25,274 nt of DNA from a virus: the IMG/VR virus record IMGVR_UViG_3300023116_000317, positions 1 through 25,274 of that record; one strand, written 5' to 3'. The translations under genes were made by a program, and so were the position numbers. This document shows, one piece after another, positions 14,841 to 22,584 of this stretch (positions are counted from its first letter, which is position 1; each line of letters opens with the position of its first letter). Below the pieces are notes generated by a model. That model was not told where the DNA came from and did not search any database. It saw only the letters and a list, made by a program, of their open reading frames with translations.

Positions 14841-15209
14841 ATGCAACTAAAAACAGCCTACATAATGGGTATGACCCACGCTTTTACAGAGGGTGGGCTG
14901 TTACCCCATGTGCCTTTTGAAAAAATGGCGCAAGGTGCGGAGATAGCTGCTCAAGCAAACCCACAAGAAGCTCAGATGATTGGGCAGTCTATTGGGCCGC
15001 AGGATCTTGAATCTATGATGAAAATTTTAGAAGTACTCAGCATCCTATTTGAACAGTACCAAGCTCAGGCAGGCGGAGGAGCACCTCCACCACCTCCGGG
15101 AGCTGGAGCGCCCCCACCACCTCCAGGAGCAGGAGCACCACCACCACCTCCAGGAGCAGGAGCACCACCACCACCTCCAGGAGCAGGAGCACCTCCACCC
15201 CCTATGTAG
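14841..15209 (+). CDS. Small protein with AYxxG N-terminus and Pro-repeat tail
   Basis: 122 residues starting three bases after the previous gene's stop. The N-terminus MQLKTAYIMGMTHAF has the same helix motif as several neighbours, followed by FEKMAQGAE, a K-x-A site. The middle (residues 35-75) is helical and Gln/Glu-rich. The C-terminus is a tandem repeat of GAGAPPPPP (from residue 80), ending PPPPM. Proline-rich tails are usually disordered and can bind other proteins. A similar proline-rich tract is found in the larger protein at 15869, hinting at a shared partner. Function unknown. Confidence 0.85.
   Translation: MQLKTAYIMGMTHAFTEGGLLPHVPFEKMAQGAEIAAQANPQEAQMIGQSIGPQDLESMMKILEVLSILFEQYQAQAGGGAPPPPPGAGAPPPPPGAGAPPPPPGAGAPPPPPGAGAPPPPM
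15078..15206 (+). repeat. 27-base tandem repeat encoding GAGAPPPPP
   Basis: A partial unit at 15078-15098, then four 27-base units at 15099, 15126, 15153 and 15180. The two at 15126 and 15153 are identical. It is a coding minisatellite prone to slippage, not a CRISPR, since there are no spacers. Confidence 0.92.
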
Positions 15210-15270
15210 TAGACTATATGCACAATCTAGCCTATCATTAAATACAATAATAGACTAGAAAGTATAGTTT

Positions 15271-15879
15271 ATGCGAATACAAGACCTTACTACTACCCAA
15301 GGTGCAGATCGTCTGAGGCTGGCCTTGGGTCTAGACGAAGATCAGGTGTCTAAAATTAAGACTCTTGTATCATCTATGGCGGGCAGTAACCCTCACATAA
15401 ACGATACTTATATAGGTAAGTCTGCGCCCAACGTATCTTTTTATGACTTTAAAAATAATAGGCTAGGTATAGGGCATGCCTCATCAGATGTATTAGCACA
15501 TGAGATGGGTCATGCTGCGTCTTTAGCTAACTCTAGTGATATTTATAAGTCATTACTACGTGGAGCTAAAGGTCTTAGTAGGCTTAGTAACAGTGCGTCC
15601 CTGCCTATAGCTTCATTTATTGGATTAAACCCTAAGCTAAAAAAAGAGCAAAAGCAGGACCTATTAAATAAAGCTACAATAGTTAGTTCTTTACTGGCAG
15701 CACCTAATATTCTAGAAGAGCTAAATGCCTCCTCTAAGGCCGTGTATCATAGCCCTACTAAGTTTAGAACTGCTCTAAGTATGGTTCCTGGTATTGCCAG
15801 CCATACATTTAATGACTTTACTGCCCCAGCTACCTATTATTTAGCAAACAAGATTTTACGGAGTTCAGATGATGATTAA
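15271..15879 (+). CDS. HExxH zinc metalloprotease-like protein
   Basis: 202 residues. The zincin motif HEMGH is at residues 77-81 (DVLAHEMGHAAS) and is preceded by a beta-rich segment (VSFYDFKNNRLGIG), as in gluzincins. A glutamate in LEELNASSKA (E149 or E150) is a good candidate for the third zinc ligand. A hydrophobic stretch lies at about 108-118 (SLPIASFIGLN) and another near 130-140. It sits among virion proteins and its stop overlaps the next start, so it may be a virion-associated peptidase acting on host wall peptides, membrane proteins or virion parts. No signal peptide is seen. The substrate cannot be inferred. The SD is weak (AGAAAG). Confidence 0.75.
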   Translation: MRIQDLTTTQGADRLRLALGLDEDQVSKIKTLVSSMAGSNPHINDTYIGKSAPNVSFYDFKNNRLGIGHASSDVLAHEMGHAASLANSSDIYKSLLRGAKGLSRLSNSASLPIASFIGLNPKLKKEQKQDLLNKATIVSSLLAAPNILEELNASSKAVYHSPTKFRTALSMVPGIASHTFNDFTAPATYYLANKILRSSDDD

Positions 15880-17965
15880 GTTAGCAGCTATTTCGCCTAA
15901 GACAATGTCTTCTGCCGAGCAGCAAGGTGTGGGATCCCCGGAAGAGGCACAGCTAAAGCAGTTGTTTAGTGATCTAGCATATGCTATGCTAGAAGGTAAA
16001 GCCCCTACTATAGTACCTAATGTACAGGACTTTAAAGTACTGGAGGTAAACCTAGAAGAAAATAAAGCAGTAGGTGCTTTTTCCGTTAGCCTTGCGGGTA
16101 AAAAAGCTATGATACCAATAGTTATGTCAGATGGCAAAGTTAAGCCGCCAGAGCTAATGTACTCTGAAGAGAGTAAAACTTACCTACCACTAACAGAAGA
16201 GTGGATGCAGGAAATAGGTAACCCTGATTCTAACTATCTCGGCAAGTCAGCAAAAGCCCCTAGCACACTTAGCTCAGATATGGATGTAAGGGCAATAACT
16301 CTACCTCCTAGTACAGGTAGATTTGTATATGCTAGTTACAGAGGGTCCAACCTGCTGACTACTCTGGATAACTGTGATAACACCACTAAGCAATCATTTA
16401 GCAAAATGCTTTCAGATTCCCCGACTATTCTAAAGACAGCAATGAAGTATCATGGTTCAGACCTACTACTAGCTCTAAAACCGTCGATAGAGAAGAAAGC
16501 TTCCGAAACTAAGTCATTTTATGTATTAGACTCTATGTCTACTATGAATGAGTTCCAGGAGGTATTCGGTACTGCCAAACTAGCTGCCTATAACTTAGTC
16601 AGGGATCAGGGAGTTGTAACTAGAGATTTTAGGACCAATGCTAAGATAGCTGTGCTAAAAGAGTCTCCCTTAAATCTTAGCCCAGATTCTCAGTCAGGGT
16701 TGTGCGAGCCCCGTAGCCCTGGTCTTTACACAGTAGTTACCTCTAATGGAGCTAAGGATAAAGTTGTTATAGTTCCTAATCCATTTACTAACTATACACT
16801 TAGCTCGGGACAAGTTAACAAGTATCAAAAAACTTTTTTAGTCTTAAGACCTACAGGTAGGTATGCTATTGTACATGGCGACCTATTAGCTATTCCAGAC
16901 CCACTACCCTTGCCTCCTACATCTAGAGTAGCAAAGGCAATTTCATCTAGTACAGGATCGGTATCTAACGGAGACAACTTATTCATAGGGGTTAAGGGTG
17001 ATGGGGTCACTAACGCTGTAGTACTAGACGATCCCCTAACTAAAGTTGTAGCTAATTCTGATGGATATACTGCTATGAGCGGGGCCACTCCCGTAATCAT
17101 AACCCACTCTAAGGGTGTAGCTATTCCTAAAAGAGTAGAGGGTACTCTCTATATTCCCGCACACTATATAAGTTTAAAAGTATCTAAGGTAGAGAAGCTT
17201 TCTAATCTTATATCGGATACTGAGCAGCTCAGTAACATTGTAACTAAGAAGCTTGATGATGTCTCTGATGATACTTTAAAAGTAGCCTATAACCGCAGAG
17301 CTAACTATTGGACCTGCAATGGAGAGGTGCATGAATCTAAGTATAGCCTACTAAATAAAGTAGGTAGCTTGGGAGTAAATGTTGATGTTATTCGTAAAGA
17401 TCTTCATAAGATAGCTAGTAAAGATATGCCTAGCATATACTCTTTAGTTAGCCCTAGAGAGTTACCCAAGTTAGCTAGTATATTTGGGCCTGAACCTCAG
17501 ATGCCTCCTCCTGGCGCTATGCCTCCTCCTCCTCCTGGCGCTATGCCTCCTCCTCCTCCTGGCGCTATGCCTCCTCCTGGTGCTACGCCTCCTCCTCCTC
17601 CTGGCGCTATGCCTCCTCCTGGTGCTATGCCCGCTGAGGGACCACAGACTATGGAGGCTGCGGCAGGGCTTGGTGACGCTCAGCTATTTGATACCGCTGC
17701 TACAGCACAGCTAATCGCGGCTAACCCATTCAATGAGGCCGTTGCTAGCGAGCTACCTACTGTAGAAAAGGCAATAGATAGTGTAGCAAGAATTTTAGTG
17801 TCTATTCAGCTGCGAGAAGCTCAGCTAATTGAGCAGCTAGGCCCTGAAGAATATGGTGTCCTAGAGCAGAATTTACGTAAGGTCCTAGGCGGGCTAGGAG
17901 ACATTGTGCTCTCTGTTCACTCTCAGAAAAGAATGAACGCCTTGCCTGAGGGTCAGGTATACTAA
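15869..17965 (+). CDS. Large structural-type protein with Pro-Gly-Ala-Met repeats
   Basis: 698 residues, ATG at 15869 (or the adjacent ATG at 15872, eight bases after GGAG), overlapping the protease stop. The N-terminus is MMIKLAAISPK. Residues about 40-520 look like mixed and beta-rich domains (GLYTVVTSNGAKDKVVIVPN, RYAIVHGDLLAIPDPLPLPP, NGDNLFIGVKGDG). A proline-rich tandem tract follows at about 545-587 (MPPPPPGAM units), then a helical C-terminal domain (LREAQLIEQLGPEEYGVLEQ). K-x-A sites are frequent: IKLAA, GKSAK, KKASE, AKLAA, HKIAS, PKLAS. No recognised family. Length, position and beta content suggest a virion structural protein, possibly cleaved during maturation. Confidence 0.85.
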   Translation: MMIKLAAISPKTMSSAEQQGVGSPEEAQLKQLFSDLAYAMLEGKAPTIVPNVQDFKVLEVNLEENKAVGAFSVSLAGKKAMIPIVMSDGKVKPPELMYSEESKTYLPLTEEWMQEIGNPDSNYLGKSAKAPSTLSSDMDVRAITLPPSTGRFVYASYRGSNLLTTLDNCDNTTKQSFSKMLSDSPTILKTAMKYHGSDLLLALKPSIEKKASETKSFYVLDSMSTMNEFQEVFGTAKLAAYNLVRDQGVVTRDFRTNAKIAVLKESPLNLSPDSQSGLCEPRSPGLYTVVTSNGAKDKVVIVPNPFTNYTLSSGQVNKYQKTFLVLRPTGRYAIVHGDLLAIPDPLPLPPTSRVAKAISSSTGSVSNGDNLFIGVKGDGVTNAVVLDDPLTKVVANSDGYTAMSGATPVIITHSKGVAIPKRVEGTLYIPAHYISLKVSKVEKLSNLISDTEQLSNIVTKKLDDVSDDTLKVAYNRRANYWTCNGEVHESKYSLLNKVGSLGVNVDVIRKDLHKIASKDMPSIYSLVSPRELPKLASIFGPEPQMPPPGAMPPPPPGAMPPPPPGAMPPPGATPPPPPGAMPPPGAMPAEGPQTMEAAAGLGDAQLFDTAATAQLIAANPFNEAVASELPTVEKAIDSVARILVSIQLREAQLIEQLGPEEYGVLEQNLRKVLGGLGDIVLSVHSQKRMNALPEGQVY
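17501..17630 (+). repeat. Proline-rich coding tandem repeat (PPPGAM / PPPPPGAM)
   Basis: Alternating short and long units of CCTCCT(CCTCCT)CCTGGCGCTATG encode MPPPGAM and MPPPPPGAM. It resembles the repeat of the gene at 14841 in protein composition but uses different codons (CCT against CCA), so it arose separately or diverged. Confidence 0.9.
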
Positions 17966-17982
17966 AAGTACAGGAATGTAGC

Positions 17983-18705
17983 ATGACTTCTCTACCAAAG
18001 CCTAAATCCCTACGGTCACCCTCGTGGAGGCTAGATCAATGCTTAGACCATGGTGGGGAATTTTCTACAGACGAGTGCCCCTATAAGGAAAGACTACAGT
18101 CATTTCTATCTGAAGACGAGAGTGTGTCAGATGATCAAATATTAGATGAGGCCTACTTACTATACTATTTACCTCAGTCTAGGGCAGTACTATCTAGCCT
18201 TCTTTTGGCTGGCGCCGATATTACTTCTATTGCAGGATATATAGGTACCCATGAAGATACTGTACTTGTTTATTCGAAACTATTCTTTGATACGTCTGTG
18301 TTCCCTAATAAGCTGGTTATAAAAGACTATGTTGATAGTCTGCCTGAGAGTACCGCTACTCAAAAACACTATAAAGCTCTGATGCGTGCTGCTATAAGCT
18401 TAGGTAGTAGATACATTGCTTGGAAGATGTCACTACCCATATCTTCAGAGCTTGATGTTAATGAAATAAATAAGAATCTTTTAGAAGACTCTTACTGGAG
18501 ATCACGGGAGCATAAGCCTTTTGGTATAGATGATCCTAGAGCTAAAGAATCTAAGTCATGGATTCCTCAAGTACTTAGAACAGTAGACACTATAACAGGA
18601 TCTCGAACTGGTGGGGAATTGTCTATCGAGACTCTTAGACTAAAATTAGTTAAAACAGACTCAACAATATCGAAAGCGATATTGTCTGAAGATATAAAGG
18701 GGTGA
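17983..18705 (+). CDS. Helix-turn-helix-containing protein
   Basis: 240 residues, ATG at 17983 after AGGA. The segment LAGADITSIAGYIGTHEDTV (about 74-93) followed by LVYSKLFFD has the shape of a helix-turn-helix: a helix, a turn at Gly, then a recognition-like helix ending in aromatic residues. The rest is helical with several Trp (YIAWKMS, DSYWRSR, KSWIPQVL). No other domain was recognised. It could bind DNA during packaging or act as a small terminase-like or regulatory protein, but it has no ATPase motif. Location among virion genes is the only further clue. Confidence 0.75.
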   Translation: MTSLPKPKSLRSPSWRLDQCLDHGGEFSTDECPYKERLQSFLSEDESVSDDQILDEAYLLYYLPQSRAVLSSLLLAGADITSIAGYIGTHEDTVLVYSKLFFDTSVFPNKLVIKDYVDSLPESTATQKHYKALMRAAISLGSRYIAWKMSLPISSELDVNEINKNLLEDSYWRSREHKPFGIDDPRAKESKSWIPQVLRTVDTITGSRTGGELSIETLRLKLVKTDSTISKAILSEDIKG

Positions 18706-18715
18706 GAGCTGAGCT

Positions 18716-19546
18716 ATGCCTACATTCTCTAGACATGACATTGATACTATGGCCTTTAGAGCTGCTGATGAACTTAAGCAAGGCGTTCCCTTGCACTCTA
18801 GCATTACAAAGATGGCTAGAGATAGCTCTATGAATCCGGAGCAGATAAAGAGATTAGTAGAATCTGCTAATACAACAGCCTTCCTGAATCAGTTCAAAGA
18901 GAAGACTGGCAATGACCGCATGGTAGAGTTTGATGTAGCCGACCCGTCTAAAGTAATAGACGAGGCTCTTGGGGACAGGCCCACGTCAGGCACTACTCCT
19001 ACGATTTCTATAACGATATCTGTAGACAAGCCCGCAGAGGGACTGCACGATTCGGTTGAAAATGAGAACTTGCCTAAGGATAAAATTAGTAACTATCAGG
19101 ACAAAGTAGCTAGTTACGAAGAGCTACCGGTTGTAAAGCTTGCTAGGGATGAATCTAGTCTACAACTAGACATGCACAAGAAAGCCCAGCTAAGAGATAG
19201 CCTATTAACTAAGTTAGCAGATTGTAATTATCGTGCAGCCGACTTAGCAGATGAAATAGCTCTCAGTTTTCGAGGTATATACACTAGAGATAAGTACGCT
19301 AGTCTAGAGCTAGATGCTCTCGCCACACACGGTAATGGGGCTATCCCAGCACTACAGCTCGTAAGATCACGTTTGGGCATGAACAAGATAGCTAATAAGT
19401 TATCTGCACAGCAGGACTACTTCCTATCTGATAGACATGTAGTTCAGGAGTCTAAGGAGCTATCTAAGGTAGCTAGTATAGTACAACTTTGTGAAGTACA
19501 TGATAAGCTTAGTAAATCCTTAAGCGTTCTTATCAGTAAGGTGTAA
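18716..19546 (+). CDS. Virion-module protein rich in K-x-A-S sites
   Basis: 276 residues, ATG at 18716 with a GAGAGCTGAG leader. The N-terminal 65 residues are helical, with SSMNPEQIKRLVESANTTAF and then NDRMVEFDVADPSKV, a compact and apparently conserved unit. A Thr/Pro-rich linker (90-105) leads to a long helical region with many K-x-A sites: DKVAS, VKLAR, TKLAD, DKYAS, NKIAN, SKVAS. The density is like that of the scaffold-like protein downstream, so it may be an internal core protein cut by the prohead protease. Family not recognised. Confidence 0.82.
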   Translation: MPTFSRHDIDTMAFRAADELKQGVPLHSSITKMARDSSMNPEQIKRLVESANTTAFLNQFKEKTGNDRMVEFDVADPSKVIDEALGDRPTSGTTPTISITISVDKPAEGLHDSVENENLPKDKISNYQDKVASYEELPVVKLARDESSLQLDMHKKAQLRDSLLTKLADCNYRAADLADEIALSFRGIYTRDKYASLELDALATHGNGAIPALQLVRSRLGMNKIANKLSAQQDYFLSDRHVVQESKELSKVASIVQLCEVHDKLSKSLSVLISKV

Positions 19547-19550
19547 ACAG

Positions 19551-20177
19551 ATGAGCAAATACTTAGATAAATCTATAGCTAATGCTGAGTATCGGGATAA
19601 ATTGGGGTTTAGTTCAGGGTTAGGTAAGGTTATGGCTAGCACCGTCGAGAAACACCCATTTTTCTCTCTTGCAGGTATGGCTACTGGTGGGGCTATGCTA
19701 AATAACCTGGCTAACTCAGCACTGGGCACTGTTAAACGACCTGCCGATACACAGTCTTATAAGTTAGATAAATCTCTAAACCCTGGTGTTAGCGGGGTCT
19801 TAAACCGTGTACAAGCAGATGAAATTATAGCTCAGTCTATGACTAAAAACGTAGGTGAGATAGCTAACGCATTCATTAACCAGAAATTGGACGACATGTC
19901 TAAAGGCTACAAGAAAATTGTTAATAAGCCAGCACAGCAAGCAATACTTAGAGACCTACTTGAGAATGATGAGATGCTACGAGACGCAGATCCTGAGCAT
20001 GTAGCTAGCCTGTTTAACACAATGGTTGACGTAGCTCCCAAGATGACCAAGTATAAAGATGCAGTGAAGAGCTTCTTGAGGCAAGGTATTGCTCATGAGG
20101 GAGGCTTAGACCCTGTTACTATTGGAGAACTAGCTAAAGCGGAAGCTCGCCTAAGCGGTAGAGGATATGAGACATGA
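19551..20177 (+). CDS. Hypothetical virion-module protein
   Basis: 208 residues, ATG at 19551 four bases after the upstream stop. A short hydrophobic Gly/Ala segment lies at about 33-56 (HPFFSLAGMATGGAMLNNLA). The remainder is helical and charged (DKSLNPGVSGVLNRVQADEI, DLLENDEMLRDADPEHVASL). The stop overlaps the next ATG (ATGA), so the two are probably made together. No known domain. It has fewer K-x-A sites than its neighbours. Confidence 0.8.
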   Translation: MSKYLDKSIANAEYRDKLGFSSGLGKVMASTVEKHPFFSLAGMATGGAMLNNLANSALGTVKRPADTQSYKLDKSLNPGVSGVLNRVQADEIIAQSMTKNVGEIANAFINQKLDDMSKGYKKIVNKPAQQAILRDLLENDEMLRDADPEHVASLFNTMVDVAPKMTKYKDAVKSFLRQGIAHEGGLDPVTIGELAKAEARLSGRGYET

Positions 20178-20389
20178 ACAAGCAAGAAATACTACATATG
20201 ATTCCCCCAGAGGTTTTAGAACTGCGTAACTCTAACCAGTTACATAAACTGGCGCAGGCTAGAACAGGTATTCAAGACTACGGCCTAGACACAGCAGTAG
20301 GTTACATAGCTAAACGTGCTTTTTACAACAGGCAGGTTAACAAAGCTATTGCTGCCTCTATAAACGCGCTAGATACCTTTAAAGACTAA
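20174..20389 (+). CDS. Small helical protein (71 residues)
   Basis: ATGA overlap with the previous gene. All-helical sequence with IPPEVLELRNSNQLHKLAQA and AVGYIAKRAFYNRQVNKAIA. It carries a K-L-A and a K-R-A site. No membrane segment or known domain. Probably a minor virion or assembly protein, by position only. Confidence 0.72.
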   Translation: MNKQEILHMIPPEVLELRNSNQLHKLAQARTGIQDYGLDTAVGYIAKRAFYNRQVNKAIAASINALDTFKD

Positions 20390-20405
20390 ATAAGCAGAGC
20401 GTATA

Positions 20406-21029
20406 ATGAATAGACATATTAGAGCCTCACTACCAACTCTCTTGGATTTGGCCCATAGAAGCAAACACGCTTCTGAAAGTGCAGAGGTAGCCTCTACCTA
20501 CTTTACTAAGAAGGCCCATTTAATAAATCTTGATGGTATTAACTGCGCCCTAGTACAAGAGTCTATTAAGCTAGGTAGCGCTATCCTCAAGTCTATAGAA
20601 GCTACCAAACAAGAAGAAGAGATATCTTCTAAAAAGAAGAAGAAACAAGAAGCCTATACTAAAGAAAGTATGAGCTTGGGCAAAGGTCTTGCTACTGGAG
20701 CAGCTATAGCAGCAATACCTGCGCTAGCGGCTAACTACACACTTAACCGTGCCGATGATAAGCTGCATCAGAACATGCTAGCTATACCTGGTATAGCCGC
20801 GGCTACTGTTGGCGCTATACTAGCGGCTAGAGAAATGTCTAATAGAGGTGGTGGTCCCGCGCTTTCAGGGGATACAGTAAAAGAACTAGAAAATGCTATA
20901 GAGGCTAAAGAAGTACTAGACTCTGCTTTATCTAGTGCCTCTTCTGAAGAAGTCCAGCAGGATCTTCGTAAAATGTCTTCTATTAGCACAGACCATATAG
21001 CTTCTTTAATAGCAGATATTCTTGTGTAG
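20406..21029 (+). CDS. Glycine/alanine-zipper membrane-type protein
   Basis: 207 residues, ATG at 20406 with a weak SD (GCAGAG). The N-terminal helices contain SKHAS and TKKAH sites. A Lys-rich segment SSKKKKKQEAYTKES (about 76-90) precedes two Ala/Gly-rich hydrophobic helices, GKGLATGAAIAAIPALAANY (about 94-113) and AIPGIAAATVGAILAAREM (about 127-145). This is a hairpin that could insert into a membrane. The C-terminal part is acidic and helical. It lies immediately before the prohead protease. Function unknown. Confidence 0.8.
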   Translation: MNRHIRASLPTLLDLAHRSKHASESAEVASTYFTKKAHLINLDGINCALVQESIKLGSAILKSIEATKQEEEISSKKKKKQEAYTKESMSLGKGLATGAAIAAIPALAANYTLNRADDKLHQNMLAIPGIAAATVGAILAAREMSNRGGGPALSGDTVKELENAIEAKEVLDSALSSASSEEVQQDLRKMSSISTDHIASLIADILV

Positions 21030-21046
21030 CAGGGGAGGGTTTAGTT

Positions 21047-22519
21047 ATGTCTTTAGACAAAATACTAGAATTAGATGAACACTTCAGGGGCACTAGTGGT
21101 CTTGAGCCAACTGTGCAGATTATAGATTTTAATTCTAAAACTTCATCTGTAGCAGAGGAATGGTCTCGCTCTATTACACCAAAAGATGGAAAAACCTATA
21201 TACTTGTCTTGGCGATGGGAGCTAGTGAATTTTACGGCCCCAACCGAAATGGTGATGCTTTTAGAGAATCTGAGCTTAAGAAGACTTACAAGACTTTTGA
21301 GACTGACGCTCATGTCTATAAGTCTCATGTTAACAAAGACCCTCTTAAATCATATGGTCGAGTAGTTAAAGCATTCTATAATGATCAAATGCACCGGATA
21401 GAGTTAGTCTTAGAGATAGACAACCTGAAAGCACCCGACATTGTGGATAAGGTTAACTCAGGGGAGTCTGTAGCTGTATCTATGGGGTGTAAAATAAAGT
21501 TTGATGTGTGCAGTATATGTGGAAATGAGGCTCCTACCCGAGCTCAATACTGCTCACACTTAAAAAATGAGCTAAATAAAATATACCCGGATGGTAGAAT
21601 AGTTTGTGCAGATAACCCAAATCCTAAGTTCTTTGATATATCTATAGTCTGGCGCCCTGCAGACAAAACAGGTTATATGCTAAAGAAAGTTGCTTATACT
21701 AGAGATGTGGGGTCTAGTTCTGCTTGGTTAGCAGAAAAGAATGCGGCTAGAGTAGCTCTAGCTGCATACCTTAGTAAAGCTGCTGATATAGAAAAGTTAG
21801 TCTCAGGTCAAGGTATTAAAGCCCCTGTCGGAAGTACTAGCTCTATAAGCTCAGACACTAGCCTCACTAAGCAGTGGCTTAAAACTGTTGTACCAAAGCT
21901 TAGTAAGTCTTTTATTGAGATTAGTGACCAAGACAAACTAGAGCTTAGTAAGCACTCTTTACCCAAGACTCTAAGCTCTCTGTCAAGTATGGGCCTGTTT
22001 CTGGCTACACCTGAATTCCTAGATCTAGTATACATTAAACTGACTGGATCTAAGGCCCCCCAAGGCTTGGCATCTAAGCTTGTAGAGCTGCAGGGAGATA
22101 TATTCTCTCTACTAGCTAAAAATCCAGAGTTAGCTGAGGATTTAATCTACCAAGGAGTATCCCCTACAGGCTCCGAAGAGCCTGATGAGGGTATCCAGGA
22201 TAAAATGGCTAAATACATACCTTATCGTAGTCTGGACGAAGCGTGGCTGTATTCTGAGCAGCGATCTATGTTTAAACAGTCTTCACTAGGTATTACTCAA
22301 GATGGTTATATTCCTAGAAATAGTGTAGGAAATAACTTTGTAACTAAGATAGCTTCTTACGCCTACGCGGGATATATAGCCAGCTTACTAGATCAGGATG
22401 ATAACACACAGTACACTAAGCTAGCCTCATTGAGAGGTGAGCATAGCTCTGGGGTTAGAAAAGCTACTAGTAGACCTTGGGTAGTACCCACTATACTAGC
22501 TATCAACAGAACAATTTGA
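21047..22519 (+). CDS. Prohead maturation protease
   Basis: 490 residues, ATG at 21047 after a strong SD (GGGGAGGG). The N-terminal 225 residues fit the prohead protease fold shared by HK97-type, T4 gp21-type and herpesvirus assemblin enzymes. H94 in KSHVNKDPLKSYGRV and S145 in SVAVSMGCKI are the likely catalytic His and Ser. A zinc-knuckle-like CSICGNEAPTRAQYCSHL follows the Ser strand. Then come FFDISIVWRPADKTGYMLKK and a K-V-A site near residue 227. The C-terminal half is helical with K-x-A-S sites (TKIAS, TKLAS), suiting self-cleavage of a core-binding tail. It acts inside the procapsid on scaffold, capsid and internal proteins. It precedes the scaffold-like gene, as in many phages. Confidence 0.88.
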   Translation: MSLDKILELDEHFRGTSGLEPTVQIIDFNSKTSSVAEEWSRSITPKDGKTYILVLAMGASEFYGPNRNGDAFRESELKKTYKTFETDAHVYKSHVNKDPLKSYGRVVKAFYNDQMHRIELVLEIDNLKAPDIVDKVNSGESVAVSMGCKIKFDVCSICGNEAPTRAQYCSHLKNELNKIYPDGRIVCADNPNPKFFDISIVWRPADKTGYMLKKVAYTRDVGSSSAWLAEKNAARVALAAYLSKAADIEKLVSGQGIKAPVGSTSSISSDTSLTKQWLKTVVPKLSKSFIEISDQDKLELSKHSLPKTLSSLSSMGLFLATPEFLDLVYIKLTGSKAPQGLASKLVELQGDIFSLLAKNPELAEDLIYQGVSPTGSEEPDEGIQDKMAKYIPYRSLDEAWLYSEQRSMFKQSSLGITQDGYIPRNSVGNNFVTKIASYAYAGYIASLLDQDDNTQYTKLASLRGEHSSGVRKATSRPWVVPTILAINRTI

Positions 22520-22557
22520 TTGTTACCCTGAGCTTTCGGGACTAAGATTTAATCAAA
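22515..22557 (+). other. Stem-loop between protease and scaffold-like gene
   Basis: TTTGATT (22515-22521, covering the protease stop) pairs with AATCAAA (22551-22557). Inside, CCC(T)GA pairs with TCGGG across GCTT. No T tract follows directly. It may weaken read-through or stabilise the abundant downstream scaffold and capsid messages. The pairing is imperfect and the function inferred. Confidence 0.4.
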
Positions 22558-22584
22558 CAATTTAATCATACGGAGAATAACACT

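Noticed and set aside
15078-15206. CRISPR-like array
   Set aside because: Units are contiguous 27-base coding repeats without spacers.
15049-15258. His-rich frame (HHHHLQEQE repeats) overlapping the proline repeat
   Set aside because: Out-of-frame reading of the tandem repeat; the overlapping frame has a proper start, gene spacing and shared N-terminal motif.
15210-15270. Host-like promoter (TACAAT) before the metalloprotease gene
   Set aside because: Only a -10-like hexamer in A+T-rich DNA and no -35 box; too weak to call.
17484-17714. Leucine-rich frame resembling a membrane protein
   Set aside because: Shadow of the CCT repeat in the alternative frame; lacks an SD and lies wholly within a larger gene.
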